The notes under the pieces: generated by a model
Database searches by the model: none
Seen by the model: only the letters and a program-made list of their open reading frames with translations
Told to the model about the DNA's origin: nothing
NCBI GenBank assembly: GCA_947503155.1
Contig: CANNCL010000001.1
Coordinates: 496,001 to 560,000, forward strand
DNA length: 64,000 nucleotides
DNA from: an uncultured Erythrobacter sp.
GTDB taxonomy: Bacteria > Pseudomonadota > Alphaproteobacteria > Sphingomonadales > Sphingomonadaceae
Direction: 5' to 3'
Shown: positions 1 to 8,380 of the stretch, one piece after another
How the letters are laid out: each line of letters opens with the position of its first letter
Position numbering within the stretch: position 1 is the first letter of the stretch
Made by a program: the position numbers and the translations under genes

Positions 1-531
1 ACTACGGTTGACATTGAGGAACCCCCACCCCCCGAAGAGCCGGATGAGCCACCGCCAGAGCAACCTGAAGAGGTGGCTCCGCCGCCTCCTGTTGCTCCGC
101 CGCCGCCCATTCAAATTGCGCCGGCACCGCCGCCAATTCAAACACAACCAACGATCCCGCCGCCGGCACCGCCGGCTCTGGTGATCCCGCCGCCTGCACC
201 GGTTGCTCCCCCGGCGCCGCCCCCACCGCCTTCACAGGCGCGCGGTGCGTCGACCCGGAACGAGCGCCGCTGGGCTCAGCGGATTCAGGACAACTACCCT
301 TCACGCGCTCTGCGTGAAGAAGTTGAAGGCACTGTCGGCGTTCGCGTCACGGTTACCGCAGAAGGCCGGGCAACCGGTTGTTCGGTAACTGCGTCGAGCG
401 GATCGAGCGTTCTCGATCGGGCGGCGTGCAGCGGGATGGAGCGTTATGCGCGTTTCAATCCGGCTCTGAATGATGCGGGTAACCCGACCACGGGTTCCTA
501 CTCGACACGGATCACATATCGTTTGAATTGA
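1..531 (+). CDS. tonB: TonB family energy transducer, C-terminal part (5' truncated by window edge)
   Basis: Periplasm-spanning protein that passes proton-motive-force energy from ExbB/ExbD to outer-membrane TonB-dependent receptors. The frame is open from base 1, so the membrane anchor lies outside the window; 176 residues are visible. The first ~80 are a Glu/Pro-rich and then Pro-rich linker typical of TonB. The last ~90 residues form a TonB C-terminal domain (GTVGVRVTVTAEGRATGCSV and a terminal beta strand ending TRITYRLN). exbB follows after 76 bp and two exbD genes after that, the usual operon order in sphingomonads. The family assignment is firm; the true start is not visible. Confidence 0.9.
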   Translation, partial: TTVDIEEPPPPEEPDEPPPEQPEEVAPPPPVAPPPPIQIAPAPPPIQTQPTIPPPAPPALVIPPPAPVAPPAPPPPPSQARGASTRNERRWAQRIQDNYPSRALREEVEGTVGVRVTVTAEGRATGCSVTASSGSSVLDRAACSGMERYARFNPALNDAGNPTTGSYSTRITYRLN

Positions 532-607
532 TACAGATTTCACGGCCTGCGGCTCGATAGAGTTGACCCGCAGGCCCTGAGGCACTTTTTTAAGAGGATT
601 ACTCGCA

Positions 608-1378
608 ATGAACCTTTATCTACTCGCAGCCGCTGCCACTGAAGCGCCTGAAAACAAATTTGGCTTCGTCGAAGCCATGAAAGAAGGCGGCCCCGTCGCT
701 TGGTCGATCCTTGCTGTCATGGTGATCATGTCAGTCGGTTCGTTCTACATCTTGTTCACGAAATATTTCGAGCAAGCCAAGGTTATGCGTCAATATAAGG
801 CTGTTCAATCTGCCTATTGGCGTGCGGCAACTCTGCGCGAAGGCGCAACGAAGCTCGAGAAGAACAGCGCATGGCGTCAGCTCGCTGACGATGCTGTCAC
901 CGCTCAGGACCACCACACAAAAATGGAAGGTGCTGGCAACGAGATTCACTTCGTTGAAGAAGAGCTCGCTCACTCACAAGACACGATCAACCAAAGCCTG
1001 TCGGGCGGTCTTTCGTTCCTCGCTTCGGTTGGTGCAACGGCACCGTTTATCGGTCTGCTTGGTACGGTGATCGGTATTTACCGCGCACTGATCAACATCG
1101 GTATCGCCGGTTCGGCATCGATCGATAAGGTTGCTGGTCCGGTTGGTGAAGCGCTGATCATGACCGCGATTGGTCTGCTCGTTGCTGTGCCTGCTGTGCT
1201 TGCCTTTAACTGGCTGCAATCGCGCAACCGCACGATCAACGCTCTGATGACCGATTTCTCAAACAACATCGTTGCTTACATCGGTTCGAACGGCGCGGTT
1301 AAGCCTGCTCTCACAGCGGCTCCTGCTGCTAAGGGTGCGAAGCCTGCTGCTAAGCCAGCCCCGGCTGCTAAGAAGTAA
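608..1378 (+). CDS. exbB: MotA/TolQ/ExbB proton channel family protein
   Basis: Inner-membrane proton channel subunit that energises TonB together with ExbD. The 256-residue protein has a first membrane segment near residues 33-52 and two more near 140-160 and 185-205. Between the latter lies the family signature GLLGTVIGIYRAL. The last ~20 residues are a low-complexity Ala/Lys/Pro tail. The ATG is preceded by AAGAGGATTAC, a reasonable ribosome binding site. It lies between tonB and exbD on the same strand, so co-transcription is likely. Confidence 0.95.
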   Translation: MNLYLLAAAATEAPENKFGFVEAMKEGGPVAWSILAVMVIMSVGSFYILFTKYFEQAKVMRQYKAVQSAYWRAATLREGATKLEKNSAWRQLADDAVTAQDHHTKMEGAGNEIHFVEEELAHSQDTINQSLSGGLSFLASVGATAPFIGLLGTVIGIYRALINIGIAGSASIDKVAGPVGEALIMTAIGLLVAVPAVLAFNWLQSRNRTINALMTDFSNNIVAYIGSNGAVKPALTAAPAAKGAKPAAKPAPAAKK

Positions 1379-1389
1379 GACCTATTGGT

Positions 1390-1422
1390 CCAGCGGGGGT
1401 GCGCATTGCACGCCCCCGCTGG
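1390..1422 (+). terminator. Hairpin between exbB and exbD
   Basis: Perfect 10-bp inverted repeat, CCAGCGGGGG at 1390-1399 and CCCCCGCTGG at 1413-1422, with a 13-nt loop. No T-run follows, so this is not a classical intrinsic terminator. It could be a transcript-stability or processing hairpin that sets exbB levels above exbD, since ExbB is needed in excess of ExbD. The structure is seen; the role is inferred. Confidence 0.5.
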
Positions 1423-1512
1423 GGCCAGTTGGTTTGCATATTCGAGACAGCGCTGCCTGAGGCACGCTGACTTTAGAAAAAAGCGCTCTTTTGAGCAGAT
1501 AGGGAATTCACA

Positions 1513-2040
1513 ATGGCGATTTCGATGGGAGGCGGGGAAACCCCCATGTCCGACATCAACACGACGCCGCTCGTGGACGTGATGCTCGTTCTCTTGATCA
1601 TCTTCCTCATCGCGGTTCCGGTCGCGATTCAGACGATCGAAAAGCTTGAGATACCGGTGTTTGAATCGGTGGAATCAAAAGATAAGGTTGAAAACCTGTC
1701 TCTCACCGTCAGCACAACAGATGCTAGCGGACGGAGCGCGGGTGAACCTGGTTTTGAAGGCGCAGCGCGTAATGGCGAGTGCCGCATCTACTTCAACAAC
1801 ATCACGCCGGTTTCTTCGACAGAGCTTTACGACCGGGCATTCAACCGTCTGGACACAATCGTCCAGCGCGCTGGCGGCCCAGAAGCGATCATGGAAGACC
1901 CCGATCAGATCCCACAAGTGCATATTCGCGGCGACGTGAACGCACCGTGGCGCTGTGTGGCAGGTACGATTTATAACGTGCAGGCCGCTGGCTATCCGAC
2001 GGTTGGCTTCATCTCGAATCCGGTTGAACCGGGAATTTAA
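1513..2040 (+). CDS. exbD: ExbD/TolR family biopolymer transporter, first copy
   Basis: Single-span membrane protein that works with ExbB to energise TonB. The 175-residue protein has a short cytoplasmic N-terminus and then the family core [17 protein letters not shown], which carries the membrane-embedded Asp needed for proton coupling. Its periplasmic domain is longer than that of the next copy and contains two cysteines (in GECRIY and PWRCVAG) that could pair. The start ATG is 134 bp after exbB, beyond the hairpin at 1390-1422. Confidence 0.93.
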   Translation: MAISMGGGETPMSDINTTPLVDVMLVLLIIFLIAVPVAIQTIEKLEIPVFESVESKDKVENLSLTVSTTDASGRSAGEPGFEGAARNGECRIYFNNITPVSSTELYDRAFNRLDTIVQRAGGPEAIMEDPDQIPQVHIRGDVNAPWRCVAGTIYNVQAAGYPTVGFISNPVEPGI

Positions 2041-2096
2041 TCAGCTCGCTCAATCCTCGTGAAGACGAGTTTCGGCGAATCTAAGGAGTAACTGAT

Positions 2097-2525
2097 ATGG
2101 GTATGGCAGGTGGCCAACTCGACGGTGAACCGATGCTGGATATGAACATGACGCCGTTGATCGACGTCCTGCTCGTGCTCCTTATCATGTTCATCATCAC
2201 CATTCCGGTGGCGACCCACTCAGTCGACATCGATCTTCCGCAAGGCAACCCGCCGCCGCAGGATATTCAAGTCGATCCGGTTAAGAATAAGCTCATTCTG
2301 ACCTCGACCGACCAGATCCTTTGGAATGGCGAGACGATCAATCAAGGTCAGCTGGTTACGCTGCTCTCTGAAACGACAGGGATGCCGGTTGAGCCGGAAC
2401 TGCAATTCGAACCAGAAGCGCAAGCGGGCTATGATGTGACAGCAAAAGTGCTGCAGATCATCAAAGTCTCCGGCGTGACTAAGTTCGGCTTTGTCGGCAA
2501 TGAAAAATACCGGGTGTTCAACTAA
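2097..2525 (+). CDS. exbD: ExbD/TolR family biopolymer transporter, second copy
   Basis: Second ExbD of the cluster, 142 residues, with the core MNMTPLIDVLLVLLIMFII including the conserved Asp. The periplasmic domain of ~100 residues ends in FVGNEKYRVFN, a pattern shared with the third copy at 2731. The ATG follows TCTAAGGAGTAACTGAT, a strong ribosome binding site. Paired exbD genes behind exbB are common in sphingomonads and xanthomonads and are thought to be specialised for certain receptors. A clear terminator at 2566-2598 ends the unit. Confidence 0.93.
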   Translation: MGMAGGQLDGEPMLDMNMTPLIDVLLVLLIMFIITIPVATHSVDIDLPQGNPPPQDIQVDPVKNKLILTSTDQILWNGETINQGQLVTLLSETTGMPVEPELQFEPEAQAGYDVTAKVLQIIKVSGVTKFGFVGNEKYRVFN

Positions 2526-2565
2526 GCCAATTCGGCAAATTGCCACCCAGGAAACACTGAAAAAC

Positions 2566-2598
2566 AGGGCGCTACGGGAAACCGCGGCGCCCTTTTTT
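2566..2598 (+). terminator. Rho-independent terminator of the tonB-exbB-exbD-exbD unit
   Basis: A 7-bp GC-rich stem (AGGGCGC at 2566-2572 pairing with GCGCCCT at 2587-2593) is followed directly by a run of six T, just downstream of the second exbD. This separates the operon from the third exbD-like gene. Confidence 0.85.
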
Positions 2599-2730
2599 GT
2601 ACGCGATCCAGATCAGTTGCATTCCACACATAGGTACGCGTTAGGCAACTCGAATAAAATGTTATACAGTTACCTCACGGTGTTTGCGTCGCCAATTCGC
2701 GCAGCACCATCAACAGTGAGGAGAGGTAGT

Positions 2731-3213
2731 ATGTCTTTCGCAATGCCAACCCGTCCCAGCCGTTTTTCGGCCACTTACGATCCAAGGGCGCGGCGCCGTC
2801 GCCCTCCCGGACCCGCAAATCCGATGGGCGAAATGAACGTCACCCCCTTTATCGACGTTCTGCTCGTCCTGCTCATCATGATCATCCTCGCCGTGCCGAT
2901 CAAAGTGCATGAGACATCGGTGGATTTGCCCACTGGCGAAATCTGCCCCACTTGCGTTCTGAGCCCGGTCGAGAACACCGTCTTCATCGACGCCTCCGAT
3001 CAATTGTTCTGGAACGGCGCGGCGGTAACGCGCGGTCAACTCAGGGCGCAAGTCGCAGCCGCCAGCGCTTTGGACGAAGAACCGCTGCTGCGTTTCGAAC
3101 CGGCGGCTTTGGCCAGCTACAACGAATCCGCTCACACGATCACGCTAATCAAGGAATCAGGCGCAGAGCGCTTCGCCTTTATCGGCAATGAGCGATATCG
3201 CGGACTGGATTGA
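2731..3213 (+). CDS. ExbD/TolR family biopolymer transporter, third copy, with Arg-rich N-terminus and periplasmic CxxC
   Basis: A 160-residue ExbD homologue. The start at 2731 was chosen because GAGGAGAGG sits at the right distance upstream; an upstream in-frame start at 2491 would run through the preceding gene and its terminator. It has a ~33-residue cytoplasmic N-terminus rich in Arg and Pro, then the membrane core MNVTPFIDVLLVLLIMIILA with the conserved Asp. The periplasmic domain matches the second copy (FIGNERYRGLD end) but carries a CPTC motif just after the membrane span. It probably assembles with an ExbB, perhaps as an alternative partner. Confidence 0.88.
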   Translation: MSFAMPTRPSRFSATYDPRARRRRPPGPANPMGEMNVTPFIDVLLVLLIMIILAVPIKVHETSVDLPTGEICPTCVLSPVENTVFIDASDQLFWNGAAVTRGQLRAQVAAASALDEEPLLRFEPAALASYNESAHTITLIKESGAERFAFIGNERYRGLD

Positions 3214-3239
3214 CCTTAGGCGGCGATGCGGGTCAATCC
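3207..3239. terminator. Inverted repeat at the convergent end of exbD copy 3 and the helicase
   Basis: Perfect 9-bp inverted repeat, GGATTGACC at 3207-3215 and GGTCAATCC at 3231-3239, spanning the stop codons of two convergent genes. There is no T-run on either side. It may act as a bidirectional transcript end or stabilising hairpin. Confidence 0.4.
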
Positions 3240-5698
3240 CCCTCTCCCGGCGGATCAATCCGCATCGCCTCGCTAACCAAAGTCTCCGCCTCGATCAGCA
3301 ATTCATCATCGACCGCCCCCTGAGGGACCGCTTCGCGTCCAATCATTGTCATCACCGGCACGGCCAATGGCGACACCCGGTCCAGCTCCACATGCACCAT
3401 TTCGCGCTGCGACCGCTCAAGCAAATCCGCGAGCCGTCCAACATCCGTCATCCTCGCGCGCGCATCGGCCCACGCCGCCTCCAGCAGCACATGGTCGGGC
3501 TCATATTTCTTGAGCACATCGTAAATCAGATCGGTTGAGAACGTTACCTGTTTGCCAGTCTTGCGCTTGCCCGGATGTTGCCGCTCGACCAGCCCGCTGA
3601 TCACCGCAACTTCCCTAAAAGCACGGCGCAGCAGGTGCGATTCGGTCACCCAATCGGTGAATTCATCGGTCAGGATATCCGGCGATAGCAGCGGCTTTGG
3701 ATCATCCACCGGCCTCAGCCCCCACACCGCCAGCGAATAGTCATTGGCCACAAATCCGCCCGGCATCAGGCCGCGGTCTTCCATCCGCCGCGTAATCAGC
3801 ATCCCCAGCGATTGGTTCGCATTCCACCCTTCGAACGTATAATAGGCGGTGTAATATTTGCCCGCGCGCGGGAAACTTTCGACCAGCAATTCGCCCGGTT
3901 TCGGCAAGCGGCTGCGATAATCTTGCACCTCCAACCATTCGCGCACATCATCGGGAAACCGGCCCCAGCCCGCGCGATCATCCAGCATCGCCTGAACCCG
4001 CGTCGCAAGATGCGTGGTCAGCGGCAGGCGCAATCCGCCATAAGACGGGATCGTTGCGGATTTCTTGGAAGCGCGCACGATCACATCCATATCCTTCACG
4101 CTCTCCACCTCCAGGCTGACCCCGGCAAAGAAGAACGTGTCTCCGGCGGAAAGCTGCGCGGCAAAGCGCTCCTCAACCTTGCCCAGCTTTCGCCCATTCT
4201 TGAAACGCACGGTCAGCATTTCAGAATCGACGATGATCCCGGCATTCATTCGGTGGCGCTGCGCCTGTTCAGGGTGGGCGAGGCGCCAGACACCGCTTTT
4301 GTCGCGCACAATCCGCTTGAACTTGTCATAGGCCCGCAGCGCATATCCGCCGCTTTCAACAAAGCTCAGCACCCGCGCCAGCGCCGCCTCATCCACCCAC
4401 GCATAGGCCAATGCGCCGCGCAATTCCGCGAGCAAATCCGCCTCATCAAATGGCGCGGCGCAGGCGCAGGCCATCACATGCTGCGCGAGCACATCGAGCC
4501 CGCCCTCGCGGAAGCTTTCGCCGTCGCGCTGCCCCTCATCAACGGCGTCTTTGGCCGCCATCGCCTCCAAAAATTCAAACCGATTGCCGGGCACAAGAAT
4601 CGCGCGCGAGGGTGTGTCGAGGCGGTGCCCTGCTCGCCCAATTCGCTGCAACAGGCGCGATGAACCCTTGGGCGCGCCCATTTGCACCACCAAATCAATA
4701 TCGCCCCAATCGACGCCTAGATCGAGGCTGGAGGTGCACACCAATCCGCGCAATTCCCCCGCCGCCATAGCGTCTTCGACCTTGCGCCGCGCCTCTTTGG
4801 ACAGGCTGCCGTGGTGGACACCGATCGGCAGATTGTCCTCATTCACATTCCACAAACATTGAAAAATGAACTCTGCCAAAAACCGCGTATTGGTGAAGAT
4901 CAAGGTCGTTCGGTTGGCCTGTATCTTCTCATACAGCTGATCCACGGCCCAGCGTCCCGCATGTCCGCCCCACGGAACGCGCTCTTCTTTAGGCAGCAGG
5001 ATTTGCAGATCAGGCTCCGCCCCCTCCTCACCCAAGACCAGATCAGCGGCGTGAATTTCGCCGGTCCCGTCCGCTGGCTGGGGCGCAAGCCATTCCTGAT
5101 AGGCCAGAGGATTGGCGAGCGTCGCGGAAAGAGCCGCGCGCTGCAGATTGGGAGCAAGCGTCTGAAGCCGCGCCAGCGCAAGCGCCAACAAGTCGCCGCG
5201 CTTGCCAGTTGCAAAAGCATGGATCTCGTCAATCACCACGCGTTTGAGCCCGCGAAACAGATCGGCGCTCTCAGGATAGGACAGCAGCAGCGACAAAGAT
5301 TCCGGTGTCGTCAAAAGGATATGCGGCGGCTTGCTGCGTTGACGTTTCTTCCGGTCGGATGACGTATCGCCGCTGCGCGTTTCGACCCGGATCGGCAGGC
5401 CAATCTCCTCAATCGGGGTCAGTAAATTGCGCTTTACGTCATGCGCCAACGCCTTGAGCGGTGAGACATAGAGGGTGTGCAATCCGTCATCCGGTTCCGC
5501 ATCCGCCGAGCTGGAAAAATCGCACAATGTCGGCAGAAACCCCGCCAGCGTCTTACCCGCGCCGGTATCGGCAACCAATAATGCGTGCTTACCCCCGCGC
5601 GCTTTGGTGAGCATATCCAGCTGATGCCGCCGCACCCGCCATCCGCGCGCATCGAACCACGCCTGTATTTCTGGCGGAAGGCCGGCGGCCCCGCTCAT
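3233..5698 (-). CDS. Ligase-associated-type DEXH-box (Lhr family) helicase
   Basis: Superfamily 2 DNA helicase of the Lhr family, of the size (821 aa) and type usually annotated as ligase-associated DNA damage response helicase. Visible motifs are Walker A DTGAGKT near residues 44-50, the DEIH box near 157-160, motif III SATLAN, and a C-terminal helicase half with QRIGRAGH. In many bacteria this protein is encoded beside an ATP-dependent DNA ligase and a metallo-beta-lactamase-fold exonuclease. Neither is present here. Its start overlaps the stop of the upstream DUF2059 gene by four bases (ATGA), suggesting translational coupling. Confidence 0.9.
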   Translation of the reverse strand: MSGAAGLPPEIQAWFDARGWRVRRHQLDMLTKARGGKHALLVADTGAGKTLAGFLPTLCDFSSSADAEPDDGLHTLYVSPLKALAHDVKRNLLTPIEEIGLPIRVETRSGDTSSDRKKRQRSKPPHILLTTPESLSLLLSYPESADLFRGLKRVVIDEIHAFATGKRGDLLALALARLQTLAPNLQRAALSATLANPLAYQEWLAPQPADGTGEIHAADLVLGEEGAEPDLQILLPKEERVPWGGHAGRWAVDQLYEKIQANRTTLIFTNTRFLAEFIFQCLWNVNEDNLPIGVHHGSLSKEARRKVEDAMAAGELRGLVCTSSLDLGVDWGDIDLVVQMGAPKGSSRLLQRIGRAGHRLDTPSRAILVPGNRFEFLEAMAAKDAVDEGQRDGESFREGGLDVLAQHVMACACAAPFDEADLLAELRGALAYAWVDEAALARVLSFVESGGYALRAYDKFKRIVRDKSGVWRLAHPEQAQRHRMNAGIIVDSEMLTVRFKNGRKLGKVEERFAAQLSAGDTFFFAGVSLEVESVKDMDVIVRASKKSATIPSYGGLRLPLTTHLATRVQAMLDDRAGWGRFPDDVREWLEVQDYRSRLPKPGELLVESFPRAGKYYTAYYTFEGWNANQSLGMLITRRMEDRGLMPGGFVANDYSLAVWGLRPVDDPKPLLSPDILTDEFTDWVTESHLLRRAFREVAVISGLVERQHPGKRKTGKQVTFSTDLIYDVLKKYEPDHVLLEAAWADARARMTDVGRLADLLERSQREMVHVELDRVSPLAVPVMTMIGREAVPQGAVDDELLIEAETLVSEAMRIDPPGEGD

Positions 5699-6540
5699 GC
5701 CTCTTCGTAGGCGTCCTCAATTTCGGCGTCGGGCTGCGCCGGTTCGCTTTCGGACAGTTCATCCTCGCTCACACCAAGCAGATCCGCCAGCCGCGATTTT
5801 TCGCCATCGGTGAGGTCGGAATAGGACCGCCCTTGCGGAAATTTCTCCGATGTTTCGGTGATCGTGTCGATGATCCCCGGCATACGCTGCATCACGGCGG
5901 GCATCATTTCATTCATCGACGCCATGACCTGCGGGTCGGTGTAGATAATGTAGCTCTCGGCTGCGAATTTGCTGCCGATCTCGGTCGCGAAATAGGCGTT
6001 CAGGTCCAGCAATTCCTCTTTGGTGAAACGCGTCGCATAGGCCCGCGCAAGGCCCGCGCGGTAGGCCGGCTCCACCTCCACCATCACTTCGCTGATCAGT
6101 TCGAAAAACGCGCCATTGATCGCCGCATTGCGCTCTGCCGCGTCGGGGTCGAGCAATGCCATCGCTTCTTCGAGGTTTTTCTCATCAACCTCGCTCAATT
6201 CAACAGGGCCGATCCCGGTCAGACCTGACAAGGCGATAGCAGGCGCACCGTCGAAACTGCCCAACATGCCGTCAATCATCGGGGCCATTGTCTCATCCAT
6301 CACGCGGCCCAAAGTGCCCAGCGGCATCAATTTCGATACGACCTGCATCGCCAACGGAACGCGCAGCTCTTCTTCCTGCGTAAGCGGTTCGGCAGTTCCG
6401 AACATATCGCCGAACATGCTGCCAAGCGCCTCTAGCTCTTCGGCGGATAATTCCTCGCTTTGCACATTTTGAGCGGATGCTGGGATTGCGCCAAGGGTCA
6501 GGGCGAAACCGCAAGCGGCGGCGAGGAGTGGGCGTTTCAT
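5695..6540 (-). CDS. DUF2059 domain-containing exported protein
   Basis: Secreted or periplasmic protein of 281 residues with a clear signal peptide (cleavage expected after ASA near residue 23). The central part carries the DUF2059 pattern: a helical region around YATRFTKEELLDLNAYFATE and a following segment with YTDPQVM. The C-terminus is acidic (EIEDAYEEA). The function of DUF2059 is not established. It is the first gene of a two-gene unit with the helicase, overlapping it by four bases; the functional link between an exported protein and a DNA helicase is unclear. Confidence 0.82.
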   Translation of the reverse strand: MKRPLLAAACGFALTLGAIPASAQNVQSEELSAEELEALGSMFGDMFGTAEPLTQEEELRVPLAMQVVSKLMPLGTLGRVMDETMAPMIDGMLGSFDGAPAIALSGLTGIGPVELSEVDEKNLEEAMALLDPDAAERNAAINGAFFELISEVMVEVEPAYRAGLARAYATRFTKEELLDLNAYFATEIGSKFAAESYIIYTDPQVMASMNEMMPAVMQRMPGIIDTITETSEKFPQGRSYSDLTDGEKSRLADLLGVSEDELSESEPAQPDAEIEDAYEEA

Positions 6541-6594
6541 TCTGGCGATCCTTTGAATGGGCCTTGGTGTCTCTATATACGCGGCTGCGGTGCT

Positions 6595-8037
6595 TTAGTG
6601 CCCGACGCTCTCCCCGCGCTCCAGCCCTGACAATTCGAGCTGCTCATCGATCTGCGCGATCAGGCGCGCTAGCCCGTCCTGCGTATCGCTTTCCGCGCGC
6701 GCGACCAGCACGTCCTGCGTGTTCGATGCGCGCAGCAGCCACCAGCCGTCTTTCGTGTTCACCCGCACGCCGTCTGTGGCGTTGACCGTTTCGACTGCTG
6801 GGCCGGGATTGGTGGTCAGGCGCTCTGTAATCTCTGCCATTGCTGGGAATTTGCGAACCTCGTCCACCTGAAAACGCATTTCCGGCGTGTTGAGCATTTC
6901 CGGGATCGCCCCGCGCAGCTGAGTGACCGATTTACCCAGCCGCGCAGACGCCGCAAGCAACCGGACACCGGCATATAAAGCGTCGTCAAAACCGTAATAT
7001 GTGTCCGCAAAAAACACATGGCCGCTCATCTCACCCGCCAAAGGAGAGCCGGTTTCCTTCATTTTGGACTTAATTAGCGAGTGGCCGGTCTTCCACATAA
7101 GCGGCTTTCCGCCGAGCTGTTCGACATGATCAAACAGCGCGCGGCTCGCCTTCACATCCGCAATAACCGTCGCGCCTTGGTATTTTCCGCCCGGGGTTTT
7201 GAGGACATCTTCGGCATAGATCATCAGCAGCTGGTCACCCCAGATTACCCGGCCCGTGCCGTCAATCGCGCCGATCCGGTCACCATCCCCATCAAAAGCC
7301 ACTCCAAAGTCGAGGTTCTTCTCCGCGACTAAGGCCCGCAAGTCCGCCAGATTGGCTTCCACAGTTGGATCAGGGTGGTGATTAGGAAAATGTCCGTCGA
7401 CCTCAGTAAACAGCAAATGATGCTCACCCGGCAAACGCGCGGCCAAGGCCTCCAGCGCGGGCCCTGCCGACCCATTGCCGGCGTCCCAGCCAACTTTGAG
7501 GCCGCTGAGCGCTTCGATGGGAATATCGATCAGGCCTTCGAGCATGCGCTCGACATACTCGCCCATGACGTCGAGCGACGTGACCCGGCCCGCACCGTCG
7601 GCAAACATGCCGGATGCTGCCAATTTCCCGAGCTCTTGGATGTCCGCCCCAAAAAACGGGCGGCCCTGAAATACCATCTTGAAGCCGTTATAATTGGGGG
7701 GATTGTGGCTGCCAGTTATCTGAATGCCGCCCTGTACATCTTCGCGTGACGCCTCTGCATAATACAGCATCGGGGTTGCGCTCATGCCAATCCGCATCGC
7801 GTCGCAGCCGCTAGAATTTAACCCTTCTACCAAGGCATGTTCGAGCATCGGCGAACTGACCCGCCCATCATAGCCGACCGCAACAACCGGAGCCGGCTGA
7901 TCCTCGCCAATTGCCCGGCGCAGCAAAGTCCCAAAACTGCGCCCAATCGCGCGGGCATCGTCCGCGCCCAGGGTCTCACCGATAATCCCGCGAATATCAT
8001 ATTCTCGCAGGACAGTTGGGTCGAATTGATGGGCCAT
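6595..8037 (-). CDS. pgmG: Phosphomannomutase/phosphoglucomutase
   Basis: Interconverts hexose 6- and 1-phosphates, feeding sugar-nucleotide synthesis for exopolysaccharide and LPS. At 480 residues it matches the AlgC/PgmG type. The catalytic phosphoserine lies in TGSHNPP (Ser near residue 110), the metal loop is DGDGDRIG, the sugar-binding loop is GEMSGH, and the C-terminal phosphate-binding segment reads LLRASNTQ. It is followed at some distance by the DUF2059/helicase unit and preceded by the J-domain gene. The symbol is given because sphingomonad homologues carry it; substrate preference cannot be read from the sequence. Confidence 0.93.
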   Translation of the reverse strand: MAHQFDPTVLREYDIRGIIGETLGADDARAIGRSFGTLLRRAIGEDQPAPVVAVGYDGRVSSPMLEHALVEGLNSSGCDAMRIGMSATPMLYYAEASREDVQGGIQITGSHNPPNYNGFKMVFQGRPFFGADIQELGKLAASGMFADGAGRVTSLDVMGEYVERMLEGLIDIPIEALSGLKVGWDAGNGSAGPALEALAARLPGEHHLLFTEVDGHFPNHHPDPTVEANLADLRALVAEKNLDFGVAFDGDGDRIGAIDGTGRVIWGDQLLMIYAEDVLKTPGGKYQGATVIADVKASRALFDHVEQLGGKPLMWKTGHSLIKSKMKETGSPLAGEMSGHVFFADTYYGFDDALYAGVRLLAASARLGKSVTQLRGAIPEMLNTPEMRFQVDEVRKFPAMAEITERLTTNPGPAVETVNATDGVRVNTKDGWWLLRASNTQDVLVARAESDTQDGLARLIAQIDEQLELSGLERGESVGH

Positions 8038-8065
8038 GGCTTTGTACTATTCCTAAGTTTGGTTT

Positions 8066-8377
8066 TCAGTCGTCCGACGGCGGAAGATCAACACCGCGAT
8101 CCGGCAATTCATCGAGCAAGAGATCGCGGGCATCATTGGCCTCATGCACTTTGGCATTCGATCCGCCTTTGTCCGGGTGAACCATCGCGATCAAGCGCTT
8201 ATGCGCCGCCAATATTTGCTCTCGGCTCGCGCCGTCTTCCACCCTGAGCAGCTTGCGCGCGTTGAAGACGGCTTGGCCGCGCGTTGGCTTTGTCCGCAGC
8301 ATTTCCCACGGCCATTGGCCCAGCCCCCAACGAAACATCAGGCAAATAACGGCCAGTATGATGGCAAATTTCAACAT
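8066..8377 (-). CDS. Membrane-anchored J-domain protein (Tim14/Pam18-like layout)
   Basis: A 103-residue protein with an N-terminal hydrophobic helix (residues ~3-19) and then a compact J domain with the Hsp70-stimulating tripeptide His-Pro-Asp at 67-69, followed by KGG. The order, one membrane helix then a short J domain at the C-terminus, is that of mitochondrial Pam18/Tim14 and of small alphaproteobacterial relatives. It presumably recruits DnaK to the inner membrane. The mipZ stop is only 3 bp from its start, so the two are almost certainly co-transcribed. Confidence 0.88.
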   Translation of the reverse strand: MLKFAIILAVICLMFRWGLGQWPWEMLRTKPTRGQAVFNARKLLRVEDGASREQILAAHKRLIAMVHPDKGGSNAKVHEANDARDLLLDELPDRGVDLPPSDD

Positions 8378-8380
8378 AGA

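Noticed and set aside
1390-1422. Intrinsic terminator ending transcription after exbB
   Set aside because: No T-run follows and exbD must be made with exbB; kept only as a hairpin of uncertain role.
2491-2730. N-terminal extension of the third ExbD
   Set aside because: It overlaps the second exbD and the terminator at 2566-2598; ATG 2731 has GAGGAGAGG upstream.
3812-4663. 283-codon plus-strand frame
   Set aside because: Antisense to the helicase; composition is His/Arg/Gln-rich and lacks family signatures.
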